The position numbers and the translations under genes are program-made. This document shows, piece by piece, positions 23,630 through 31,057 of a DNA stretch of 43,676 nucleotides. Source of the DNA: an uncultured Treponema sp. (GTDB lineage Bacteria; Spirochaetota; Spirochaetia; Treponematales; Treponemataceae); NCBI GenBank assembly GCA_937915735.1, contig CALGGS010000094.1:1-43676 (forward strand), read 5' to 3'. Within the stretch, counting starts at the first letter, position 1. Every line of letters begins with the position of its first letter. Below the pieces are notes generated by a model that was given only the letters and a program-made list of their open reading frames with translations, did no database searches and was not told the DNA's origin.

Positions 23630-24844
23630 ATGAATAAACTGGGGGCTAAAATCAAAAATTCTTTTTTTCTCTTTAAATCTGCAAAAACTCCAGAAATAGG
23701 CTTTACAACGGGAACTTGCGCGGCGGCGGCGAGCGTTGCGGCGGCAAGAATGTTGGTCACTCAGAAAACCGTTCCTTATGTGATTCTTACAACGCCAAAG
23801 GGTATAAAAGTTTTTATTGAAATCGAAAATCAAAAAATTACTAAGACTTTTGCCTCATGCTCTGTCAGAAAAATCTCTGGAGACGATCCTGATGTCACGG
23901 ACGGAATCGAAATTTTTTCAAAGGTATCTTTCTTTGAAAAGTCACGCTGTCATTTCGAGCCTGCCGGAAAATCTATCATAATCACTGGCGGAAAGGGTGT
24001 AGGGCGTGTTACTTTACCTGGTCTTGATCAAAAGGTCGGAGAATATGCGATAAATTCTGTCCCCAGAAAAATGATTCTAGAGGGAGTTGAAAAAGAGAGC
24101 GATAAATCTATTCTTGTCGAAATTTCAGTTCCTGAAGGCGAGGAAATTGCTAAAAAGACCTTTAACCCGAAACTTGGAATCGTCGGCGGAATCTCGATTC
24201 TTGGGACTAGCGGAATTGTTGAGCCGATGAGTGAGCAAGCGCTTTTGGACACAATAAAGGTTGAAATTAATGTCAGGAAATCCCAAGGCTTTAGGATTTT
24301 AACGATGGTTCCTGGAAACTACGGCTCTGATTTCTTAAAATCTGAATTCGGGATAAGTGTAGAAACTGCAGTGCATTGCTCGAATTTTGTCTACGATGCC
24401 CTGAAAATGGCGGAAGAGGCGGGCTTCAGGAAAATTCTTTTTTGCGGGCATATCGGAAAGCTTATAAAAGTCGCCCGCGGAAGGAAAAATACCCACTCAA
24501 AGTTCGGTGACGGACGAATGGAAGGACTCTTTGAGTGTGCCAAGGATTTTTTCCCGAATGAAAGCCTTGAAAATCTAAAAAAAGAGCTTGAAGGCTGCAT
24601 TTCGACGGAGCAGGCGATAAAGGTTTTGGATATCTTCGACAAAAAGTCAGAAGGCAAAGAAGAAAATCACAATCGAAGGGCTAAAATCATGCGGGAAGTG
24701 GCGAAAAGAATTCAGAAGCAGATGACAGACTGGACGGACGGAAAAATTGAAATTGAAGTTATAATATTTACTAAAGAGAGTGGATTACTGTCACATTTTC
24801 CGTCTCTCTCATTTTGTAGTCAGAATCTTCGTCAATCATCTTGA
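23630..24844 (+). CDS. cbiD: Cobalt-precorrin-5B C1-methyltransferase
   Basis: 404 residues, slightly longer than usual. The N-terminal hallmark GFTTGTCAAAASVAA (about residues 24-38) and the GGKGVGRVTLPGL, then GTSGIVEPMS and FCGHIGKLIKVARG segments identify CbiD, which methylates C1 of the corrin ring in the anaerobic cobalamin pathway. Residues encoded by 23941-23974 (SRCHFEPAGK) look like an in-frame piece of a dispersed repeat. The C-terminus (LSHFPSLSFCSQNLRQSS) is unusual and its DNA overlaps the convergent HD-GYP gene by 74 bases, so the original end may have been lost. No ribosome site is seen. Confidence 0.94.
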   Translation: MNKLGAKIKNSFFLFKSAKTPEIGFTTGTCAAAASVAAARMLVTQKTVPYVILTTPKGIKVFIEIENQKITKTFASCSVRKISGDDPDVTDGIEIFSKVSFFEKSRCHFEPAGKSIIITGGKGVGRVTLPGLDQKVGEYAINSVPRKMILEGVEKESDKSILVEISVPEGEEIAKKTFNPKLGIVGGISILGTSGIVEPMSEQALLDTIKVEINVRKSQGFRILTMVPGNYGSDFLKSEFGISVETAVHCSNFVYDALKMAEEAGFRKILFCGHIGKLIKVARGRKNTHSKFGDGRMEGLFECAKDFFPNESLENLKKELEGCISTEQAIKVLDIFDKKSEGKEENHNRRAKIMREVAKRIQKQMTDWTDGKIEIEVIIFTKESGLLSHFPSLSFCSQNLRQSS

Positions 24845-26120
24845 GCATAATTTTTGCGAAGGCGGGATCAAACTGAGTTCCGACGCCTCGTTCGATTTCT
24901 GAACGGACATGCTCCTGTGGAAGCGGAGAACGGTAGCTTCGTTTTGAGGTCATTGCATCATAAGAGTCGGCGACAGCAATAATTCGGGCAATTTCCGGAA
25001 TGTCAGTGCCTTTTAAGCCCAAGGGATAGCCCCTTCCGTCAAAACGCTCGTGATGATAATGAGCCCCGACACTGATATAAGGCGACTGAATGATATTCGC
25101 AAGAATTTGCCGGCCGACACTGGGATGCTTTTTCATTTCGGAATATTCTTCATCGGTAAGCTTTCCGTTTTTGTTGATGATTGTGTCAGAAACTCCGATT
25201 TTACCGACATCGTGCAACAGGGCGGCAAAATAAACCTCTTCACATTCCCTCTCTGATTTTCCGAAACGCCTTGCTATTTCCCTTGAATATTCTGCGACAC
25301 GAGTTGAGTGACCGTGGGTGTACTTGTCCTTTGCGTCGATTGCGCTTGCCAAAGCTTCTGCCGTCTGAATGAACATTAAGTTGAGGCTTTTTTGCTCTTC
25401 TTTTAAAAGCTCGATTTCGCGTTTGTTTGCTTTTTCGATAGTATCATTTAAATCAAGAATTACAAAAACATAAAAAAGAACCGCGTCTCCTACAAGGGTC
25501 ATGTTCGTAAGGGAAAGTCCATAAGTAAAAATCTGAACTGCCGTGGCAATAACAGGCAGAATCGTAAAAAGAAGCAGGGAAATCGCAATGTTCCGGTTAA
25601 TCTTTTTAAAATGCTGAATTACGAGCGAGAATTGCAGTACAAGCATTGTAAAAGGAATTATGTATGTGAAAAGAAAGCCATTTGAGCGTTTGTAGCGATT
25701 AAATTCGTCAAAGGTGTATAAAAATCCCGTAAATTGTGATGAAATAAGGATAATTAAGTCCAAAAAGAACAGATATTGGGTAATCTGAAGCCGTTTTGGA
25801 ATTTTGACAAGCTTTCCGTCCGACATAAAAAAGTCAATTAGATAAAGGGTTAAAGAAAAAAGCAGAAAAAGGGAAAGAAAAAAGACAGAAAAGTTGCTGA
25901 TTCTGACCATCCAGTAGCCGAGAGTTGAAACATTCCCGCGGTAGATGTAAGCAAAGCGGTCAGCAATAAGAAGCAGCATAGCACTGGATTCAAGGAGCAA
26001 AAGGGCAGTCCGCCGTCTTTTTGGCAAAGTTCTTGTGAAAAGGACAAAAATCACAAGCATGCCGCAGATGCCGCTCATAATTAACATAATGTTAAGTTGA
26101 TGCTGCCTAAGAAATTCCAT
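24771..26120 (-). CDS. Membrane-anchored HD-GYP domain c-di-GMP phosphodiesterase
   Basis: 449 residues from the ATG at 26120. The N-terminal half (about 1-220) contains seven likely membrane helices, as in 7TM-type sensor domains. A short coiled linker leads to an HD-GYP domain with HGHSTRVAEYS, the HD pair in LLHDVGKIGVSD, HPSVGRQIL, YHHERFDGRGYP and ADSYDAMTSKRSYR, so the metal site and GYP motif are intact. It should hydrolyse c-di-GMP in response to a membrane or extracellular signal. ATTATA on the plus strand (26127-26132) gives a TATAAT box six bases before the ATG. It is the second c-di-GMP phosphodiesterase in the window. Confidence 0.9.
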   Translation of the reverse strand: MEFLRQHQLNIMLIMSGICGMLVIFVLFTRTLPKRRRTALLLLESSAMLLLIADRFAYIYRGNVSTLGYWMVRISNFSVFFLSLFLLFSLTLYLIDFFMSDGKLVKIPKRLQITQYLFFLDLIILISSQFTGFLYTFDEFNRYKRSNGFLFTYIIPFTMLVLQFSLVIQHFKKINRNIAISLLLFTILPVIATAVQIFTYGLSLTNMTLVGDAVLFYVFVILDLNDTIEKANKREIELLKEEQKSLNLMFIQTAEALASAIDAKDKYTHGHSTRVAEYSREIARRFGKSERECEEVYFAALLHDVGKIGVSDTIINKNGKLTDEEYSEMKKHPSVGRQILANIIQSPYISVGAHYHHERFDGRGYPLGLKGTDIPEIARIIAVADSYDAMTSKRSYRSPLPQEHVRSEIERGVGTQFDPAFAKIMLKMIDEDSDYKMRETENVTVIHSL

Positions 26121-26126
26121 AGGCAA

Positions 26127-26132
26127 ATTATA
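26127..26132 (-). promoter_or_regulatory. -10 box six bases before the HD-GYP gene
   Basis: TATAAT on the minus strand, gap of exactly six bases to ATG 26120. This decides the start over a TTG at 26126. Confidence 0.55.
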
Positions 26133-26184
26133 ATGGAAATCTTAATTTTTGTAAAACTAGGGAGGAAAAATTATGCAGAAAAGA

Positions 26185-26284
26185 GGGGCTGTCCAATAAG
26201 AATGAAATGTCATTGCCGTGCTTGACCGGGCAATCTCTTGTATTGCAATTAAATGACACTTTTTGAACTTATTAGTCATTCCCC
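26185..26284. mobile_element. MITE-like palindromic repeat, copy A
   Basis: About 100 bp. The left end is GGGGCTGTCCAATAAG; the right end, read on the other strand, is GGGGAATGACTAATAAG. The interior (TCATTGCCGTGCT, CAATCTCTTGTATTG, ATGACACTTTTTGAACTTATT) is shared with copy B at 43560. No ORF is present. The GGGGCTGTC-type end recalls IS1182- or IS5-like termini, but the parent element is not in the window. Confidence 0.8.
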
Positions 26285-26290
26285 AGATTG

Positions 26291-27649
26291 TTACTTTTCT
26301 TCGGTTTTATCTTCTTTTCTTGCTGGAGAAAGAAGCAAGTTTGTTACGATTCCAAGGATAAGGGCGCAGGCAACAGTTCTGATTTCGACCTGTCCGAATT
26401 TTACAACCATTCCGCCAACACCAGTAATTAAGATTACGCTCGCAACGAAAAGATTTGAGTTTTTGTTCAAATCTACCTGCTGGAACATTTTAAGACCTGA
26501 GACAGCGATAAAACCGTACAAGGCAACGCAAACGCCACCCATTACGCAGGAAGGGATTGTCTCCAAAAAAGCGACTAGCGGAGTAATCAAGCTGAATATG
26601 ATACAAAGAATCGCGCAGCCCCAAATTGAGATTGTCGAAGCGTTCCGTGTGATTGCCACACAGCCGATTGACTCGCCGTAAGTTGTGTTCGGACATCCGC
26701 CAAAAAGAGTTGAAACCATGGTTCCAACACCGTCTCCAAGGAGCGTTCTTGTAAGGCCCGGCTCTTCAAGAAGATTAACCCCTACGATTGACGACAAGTT
26801 TTTATGGTCAGCCAAATGCTCTGCAAAAACTACAAAAGCGACCGGGACATAAGCTGCAAAAATCGTAAGAAGATAAGTTCCCGTGACTCCCTTTAAGCCT
26901 TCGATTCCGCCAAGAGCAAAGGTGAATTTTGGAAGAGAGAGATAGCTTGAAAACTTAGAAAAATCCAGAGCTGTGAGGGCAGAGTAGTTGATTACGATTA
27001 AAGACGGGTTATTTGTCGCATATCCGATAACCGCAAAAATTGAAGCGACAATGTAGCCTGCCAGGATTCCCTGAATGAAGGGAATGAGTTTTCCGAGCTT
27101 GTTTCCGTAAACTGAGCAAAGCATTGTGACAAAAAGAGTTACGAGACCGCAGATTAGGGCAACATAAGAACTTCCGCCTTCAACGCTGGTTTTCATTAAG
27201 TCGCCGATTGCATTTCCGGAAAGGGAAAGGCCTATGATTGCGACCGTAGGACCGATGATTACAGGAGGCATGAGACGGTCAATCCATAAAACTCCGCATT
27301 TTTTTACAGCAATGGCAATGATGATATAGACTAGTCCTGCCATAAGAGCGCCGATGATTAAGCCCCAGTAGCCGACAGTAACGCTGGCAGCTCCGCCAAA
27401 GGCAGAGAACATTGAGCCGATGAAGGCGAAAGAGCTTCCCAAGAAGACAGGGCTTGCGCTTTTAGTAAAAAGAAGATAGATGAAGGTTCCGACACCAGCT
27501 CCAAAGAGTGCCGCTGAAGCCGTAAGGCCATTGCCGACAATTGCCGGAACTGCGATAGTCGCCGCCATAATAGCCAGAAGCTGCTGAACGGCAAACAAAA
27601 ACACCTTTCCAAGAGAAGGACGGTCCTTAATGTTGTAAACTAATTCCAT
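26291..27649 (-). CDS. uraA: Uracil permease, NCS2 family
   Basis: 452 residues, almost entirely hydrophobic, with about 12-14 membrane helices. The N-terminus (LFAVQQLLAIMAATIAVPAI), the central VVFAEHLADHK carrying the substrate-binding Glu and His, and the later GGCPNTTYGESIGCVAITRN are characteristic of bacterial uracil:proton symporters (UraA/PyrP). It lies downstream of the uracil phosphoribosyltransferase gene, so imported uracil would be converted directly to UMP. It has its own TATAAT (27663-27668, minus strand) and a TAGGAG ribosome site, with a long hairpin repeat between the two genes. Confidence 0.92.
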   Translation of the reverse strand: MELVYNIKDRPSLGKVFLFAVQQLLAIMAATIAVPAIVGNGLTASAALFGAGVGTFIYLLFTKSASPVFLGSSFAFIGSMFSAFGGAASVTVGYWGLIIGALMAGLVYIIIAIAVKKCGVLWIDRLMPPVIIGPTVAIIGLSLSGNAIGDLMKTSVEGGSSYVALICGLVTLFVTMLCSVYGNKLGKLIPFIQGILAGYIVASIFAVIGYATNNPSLIVINYSALTALDFSKFSSYLSLPKFTFALGGIEGLKGVTGTYLLTIFAAYVPVAFVVFAEHLADHKNLSSIVGVNLLEEPGLTRTLLGDGVGTMVSTLFGGCPNTTYGESIGCVAITRNASTISIWGCAILCIIFSLITPLVAFLETIPSCVMGGVCVALYGFIAVSGLKMFQQVDLNKNSNLFVASVILITGVGGMVVKFGQVEIRTVACALILGIVTNLLLSPARKEDKTEEK

Positions 27650-27668
27650 TTTTTAACTCCTAATTATA

Positions 27669-27745
27669 ATAGACACGGATTAACGCAGATGAACGCGGAT
27701 TTTGTATTATTAATCTGTGTCTGTCTGTGTAATCTGTGTTTTTTT
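27669..27745. repeat. Long imperfect hairpin repeat between the upp-like gene and uraA
   Basis: The left arm (ACACGGATTAACGCAGATGA and onwards) and the right arm (AATCTGTGTCTGTCTGTGTA and onwards) are imperfectly complementary over nearly 30 bases. The ATCTGYGTTAATCYGTGTC-type sequence is of a kind I recognise as a widespread intergenic repeat in diverse bacteria. In the transcript it would form a long stem within the uracil operon. Confidence 0.65.
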
Positions 27746-27753
27746 AATTTGTA

Positions 27754-28785
27754 TTATCCCAAAACCGTGCGTTCGATTTCGAACATCTGGCTTCGGTAAA
27801 GTGCTGAAATATTGTGACCGTAATCCGCCAAAAGCTGGATTATGTTCCTTGGATGCTCCTTCGTGTCACAGCCGTTGAGTCTGTCTCCCGCGTCTCCCAA
27901 GCCTGGCATAATGTAGGCCTTTTCGTTCATAACCGGATCCATCCAGAGAGTGTAGCAAGTAAGATTTTGAAGAGCGCGTGTTACACGAATTGAGCCTTTT
28001 AAGGTTGAAATAGTGTTGAAAAATGCAATTGATTTTGGTTTTACGCCCTGTTCTTGTAAATATTTCACGACGGTGACGAGCGAGCCGCCAGTTGCGTTCA
28101 TAGGGTCAGCGAAAATCAAATCCTTTCCGTTAAGCTGCTCCAAGTTGAAGAAGGATTTGTCGAGGTCAAGAATGTATTCCATATTGCTCTCGTTTTTCGT
28201 GTCGTTTCTGCTGATTTTAAAGAGAGCGAAAGGCGTTAAGTATGAGTCAGATGAATATTCTTCGATTTCCTTAGACACAATCATGCTGGGAAGAAGGGCG
28301 CCGCGGAGCATTACGCACATTACCGTATTGTGAATTTTGTGGTCGATGTCAGGAATTTTGTGGACCGCATAGTTCTGAACAGGAAAATTTACCGGAGTTT
28401 TTACGATAATATGACCTTTCTGGTCTGTTTTTTGATTGATGTAAGCCATACGGAAAAGCATTTCGTAAGCCCGCTGGCTGTAGTACATGAATTCCTGATG
28501 GTCAGTGCGTTCGTCCCGAAGCTTTGAGATTACACGGCTTGCCTCTGCCTGAGCCTGCTGCTCGGTTTCGAAAGAATAAACCTTGATTCGCTCGTGCTTC
28601 TGACAGATTTTGTGCATTTCGTGCCCGAGTCTGTCATATCCTTCGATGATTTTTTCTTTGTTTACAGGATCGAAGGATTTCATAGTTTCGTGGAACATTT
28701 CGTCAAGATTTTTAAGATCGGCTAAATCTTCGTTCGTCAGGTAGCCGTCCAAATCTTCTGCTTTAAGAATAATTTTGTTGCTCAT
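27754..28785 (-). CDS. upp: Uracil phosphoribosyltransferase with long N-terminal extension
   Basis: 343 residues where typical Upp has about 210. The C-terminal two thirds carry the PRTase features: LRGALLPSM, the PRPP loop LIFADPMNATGGSL and the uracil-binding GLGDAGDRLNG near the end. The enzyme makes UMP from uracil and PRPP. The first about 130 residues are charged and helical with no domain I recognise. The ATG at 28785 lies six bases behind a TAAAAT box. It is followed by uraA on the same strand, which supports a uracil salvage unit. Confidence 0.87.
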   Translation of the reverse strand: MSNKIILKAEDLDGYLTNEDLADLKNLDEMFHETMKSFDPVNKEKIIEGYDRLGHEMHKICQKHERIKVYSFETEQQAQAEASRVISKLRDERTDHQEFMYYSQRAYEMLFRMAYINQKTDQKGHIIVKTPVNFPVQNYAVHKIPDIDHKIHNTVMCVMLRGALLPSMIVSKEIEEYSSDSYLTPFALFKISRNDTKNESNMEYILDLDKSFFNLEQLNGKDLIFADPMNATGGSLVTVVKYLQEQGVKPKSIAFFNTISTLKGSIRVTRALQNLTCYTLWMDPVMNEKAYIMPGLGDAGDRLNGCDTKEHPRNIIQLLADYGHNISALYRSQMFEIERTVLG

Positions 28786-28791
28786 AGCTTC

Positions 28792-28797
28792 ATTTTA
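28792..28797 (-). promoter_or_regulatory. -10 box six bases before the upp-like gene
   Basis: TAAAAT on the minus strand, gap six bases to ATG 28785, no ribosome site. Confidence 0.45.
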
Positions 28798-28841
28798 GCA
28801 CCATTGTTTCTTTTCCGCAAACTCTGTTGTCAAAAAGGCAT

Positions 28842-28860
28842 AAAAAAAAACACCAGCACT
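28842..28860 (-). terminator. T-run terminator of tRNA-Val
   Basis: The transcript ends AGTGCTGGTG followed by nine T. The stem partner is CATCAGCACT at 28951-28942, on the other side of the tRNA, so the whole tRNA is enclosed in a 10-bp stem (one G-T pair). Confidence 0.6.
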
Positions 28861-28863
28861 CTT

Positions 28864-28937
28864 TGCGGAATAGTAGACTCGAACTACTGACCCCCACGAT
28901 GTCAACGTGATGCTCTAACCAACTGAGCTAACCCCGC
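28864..28937 (-). tRNA. tRNA-Val (anticodon GAC)
   Basis: 74-base cloverleaf on the minus strand: acceptor GCGGGGT/ATTCCGC, D-arm GCTC-AGTTGGTTA-GAGC, anticodon arm TCACG-TTGACAT-CGTGG, T-arm TAGTA-TTCGAGT-CTACT or neighbouring register, discriminator A. CCA is not encoded. The promoter lies at 28961-28990. Confidence 0.93.
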
Positions 28938-28960
28938 AGACAGTGCTGATGTTGATGAAG

Positions 28961-28990
28961 ATTATATATCATTTTGCTTGGGCTTGTCTA
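28961..28990 (-). promoter_or_regulatory. Promoter of tRNA-Val
   Basis: On the minus strand: TAGACA (28990-28985), 18 bases, TATAAT (28966-28961). Confidence 0.65.
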
Positions 28991-29015
28991 TAGCAAAACT
29001 GAAAAAATCGCAAAT

Positions 29016-30395
29016 TTAGAGTGTTTTTCCTTCAATTTCGGCAAGTTTTTTGGCAACCTGGGCGAGCTTTTCGTTTGAACGCACGGAAGAAGCTAAAATC
29101 TTTGAGCAAATGGAGGTGTCAGCGAAGAGATTTGCCTTGTAAGAGCGTTCTCTGCTGTTTATGTATTTTTGGATTTTTTCACCTTCATTTCTAATGGTTT
29201 CGAGAAGATTTTTGTATTTTTCTTCTGCCTGAGAGCGCAGGCTTACAAGCTTTTCGGAATCTCCGGGAACGAATTCTTCGTCTGTCATCTTAATTTCAAA
29301 GGAATATTCATTTTTGCAGTCGCCGTCCTTCCAGACAGCCTTTCCAATTCCGTCTTCCTCGATAATTTTTAGGTCAAGGACAAAATATTTGTCGCGGTAG
29401 TGGTCATTTTTTTCGACTCGTTCTTTAAATTCGTCAAAATATGCCCCTTGCCCGTTTTCATAGGATTTAAAGCTTTTTGAAACGAAATATGGCGTTATGT
29501 AGTCATAAGAACGGATTTCCTTCGGGTTTAAGAGCCTGTAGGCAATAGTCCCGTCAGACATTTCGACAGGAAAAGGCTTCGCTTGCCGTATGTAGCCAAA
29601 AAGCTCCGGAGCTTTTACTTTTTCTCCTGACTCTGAATCTACAAAGAAGCTTTTTTCGATGAAATTTGAGTAATCTTGAATTAAATCTTCGATGTGGGAG
29701 ATATTTTTTTCGAAAGGATGTGAATTTGAGATTATTGCGTCCTGAACGATTTTTTTACTTTCTTCGAAACTGAACGCTTTGTTCCACAGGCAGAACGGAA
29801 TTATCTGGCAGTCCATTAAGTCTACAGATTTTCGTCCGTTTAAAAAGGCTGAGCTTTTTAAAATCCAGGCAATTCTTGACCATCTGTCATCTGAAATGTA
29901 AGGGATTTTTTTAGTCTTTCCGCTCATTTTTCGTCTGAGGCAAAGAATAACTTCCTGAACTTCGCTTGAAATCTTTATTTCGTTTATAGCTTTTGCCCAT
30001 TCACCAAGCTCTTCATCTGAAATGGCTTCTTCTGCCTTTGAAATGTCGTCGCTTGCTTTTTTGTCGGAAATCAGCTTTAAAAATGTTTTTTCGTCCTGAA
30101 TTGGATTTATGGAAAGTCTTAGCAATGCTTTTTCAAATTCTTCGCTTTCAGGGATTTCGTTTGCAGTCGAGATTAGTTTTTTTCGGGTGAGTTTTGTCGC
30201 ATTCTGGAAAGCAAAGTTCACACGCTGTTTTACAAGATTTTTTCCGATTCCGTGAGGTCCTAAGATAAGGAGAGTTTCGCCAGAAATTCCTGCGAGTAGG
30301 GCAAGGCTAAGGGCTTCATCGCGCTCTTTTAGTCCTTTTGTGATATGCGCTATGATATTTTTGATTCTCTTGTGAAGCGAAGATTTCTTTTCCAT
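29016..30395 (-). CDS. RavA/MoxR-like AAA protein lacking Walker B (pseudo-ATPase)
   Basis: 459 residues. The N-terminus follows RavA closely: LALLAGISGETLLILGPHGIGK, then FAFQNAT. Walker A is GPHGIGKN, with Asn where Ser/Thr should bind magnesium. Directly after FQNAT the sequence jumps to KKLISTANEIPES, the sensor-1 strand of RavA. The roughly 75-80 residues that hold Walker B (LDEIWK in RavA) and the pore loops are absent in frame. The lid and RavA-like helical region (RRKMSG, YISDDRWSRI, LKSSAFLNGR) are kept, then a long C-terminal part (about 230-459) I do not recognise. No VWA partner (ViaA) is adjacent. It is unlikely to hydrolyse ATP in the usual way. Confidence 0.75.
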   Translation of the reverse strand: MEKKSSLHKRIKNIIAHITKGLKERDEALSLALLAGISGETLLILGPHGIGKNLVKQRVNFAFQNATKLTRKKLISTANEIPESEEFEKALLRLSINPIQDEKTFLKLISDKKASDDISKAEEAISDEELGEWAKAINEIKISSEVQEVILCLRRKMSGKTKKIPYISDDRWSRIAWILKSSAFLNGRKSVDLMDCQIIPFCLWNKAFSFEESKKIVQDAIISNSHPFEKNISHIEDLIQDYSNFIEKSFFVDSESGEKVKAPELFGYIRQAKPFPVEMSDGTIAYRLLNPKEIRSYDYITPYFVSKSFKSYENGQGAYFDEFKERVEKNDHYRDKYFVLDLKIIEEDGIGKAVWKDGDCKNEYSFEIKMTDEEFVPGDSEKLVSLRSQAEEKYKNLLETIRNEGEKIQKYINSRERSYKANLFADTSICSKILASSVRSNEKLAQVAKKLAEIEGKTL

Positions 30396-30531
30396 AACTA
30401 TAAGTGTAAAGCGAATTTAAGAAAATTTCTATAAAAATGTGAAAGAGATTCTGTGCCACGCCCAGAATGTTCATAGGAGACAGTATAGCAGAAAATGAGT
30501 GAGATAGAAATGTGGCAATAAAAAGGTCCCC

Positions 30532-30855
30532 TTAGCTCATCTTTCCGATGTCTTCGGCGATGGCAATTAAAAGTTTTTTTTGTGCGGCGGGCAATTTCTT
30601 AAAAATATGGAGCAATTCCCTTGATTCTTTGTCGTCTTCGTGAGGAAATGAATTTTTATCGCCCATAATCAGATATTCAACACTCGTGTTCAGGACTTTC
30701 GCAAGTTTAACAGCGGCATCGGCGGAGGGCATACAGGCCTGACCGCTTACATAACTGATTATAGTCCGATGTGAAATGCCTGTTTGTGATGAAAGTTCTT
30801 TGTAAGACAAGCCCGAAAATGCGATTTCTTCTCTTAATCGTTCCCTAAAGTCCAT
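30532..30855 (-). CDS. XRE-family helix-turn-helix regulator
   Basis: 107 residues from the ATG at 30855; a TTG at 30876 is less likely. Residues about 4-64 are a lambda-Cro/XRE helix-turn-helix (LSYKELSSQTGISHRTIISYVSGQ, then ADAAVKLAKVLNTSVEYLI). The tail (about 75-107) is charged and may dimerise. It is divergent from the BspA-like lipoprotein gene. Its upstream region holds ATACTG (30878-30883) and an inverted CAGTTA (30905 on), the same half-site and spacing as the better dyads at 30936 and 33570, so self-regulation is plausible. Confidence 0.85.
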   Translation of the reverse strand: MDFRERLREEIAFSGLSYKELSSQTGISHRTIISYVSGQACMPSADAAVKLAKVLNTSVEYLIMGDKNSFPHEDDKESRELLHIFKKLPAAQKKLLIAIAEDIGKMS

Positions 30856-30935
30856 ATTTATAGGAAAAATTAGCAAAATACTGTTATTTTGTAATTGATT
30901 TTTACAGTTATTTGGAATACTATTTTAAAATAGAA

Positions 30936-30977
30936 CATTATACTGTATGAATATAAGCAAAATCTGACAGTATGATG
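30936..30977. promoter_or_regulatory. Operator-like dyad CATTATACTG-N22-CAGTATGATG
   Basis: Left half at 30936-30945, right half at 30968-30977. The halves contain TATACT and TATGAT, so they coincide with possible -10 boxes. A closely matching dyad lies at 33570-33608. Confidence 0.6.
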
Positions 30978-30986
30978 TTAAAACCC

Positions 30987-31027
30987 GACAACTGTCACTT
31001 TTCCGGGCGAATTGCTTGTGCGATAAT
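30987..31027 (+). promoter_or_regulatory. Dyad GACAACTGTC plus extended -10 TGCGATAAT
   Basis: GACA-N2-TGTC palindrome at 30987-30996, exactly 25 bases before GATAAT at 31022-31027. The same pair with the same 25-base distance stands before the second XRE gene (34064-34104). Confidence 0.65.
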
Positions 31028-31057
31028 TTTCCAGTTAAACAAATAGGGAGGCTTTTT

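Noticed and set aside
26253..26681. 142-residue plus-strand frame opposite uraA
   Set aside because: It is antisense to a clearly recognisable permease and partly within the MITE; no ribosome site.
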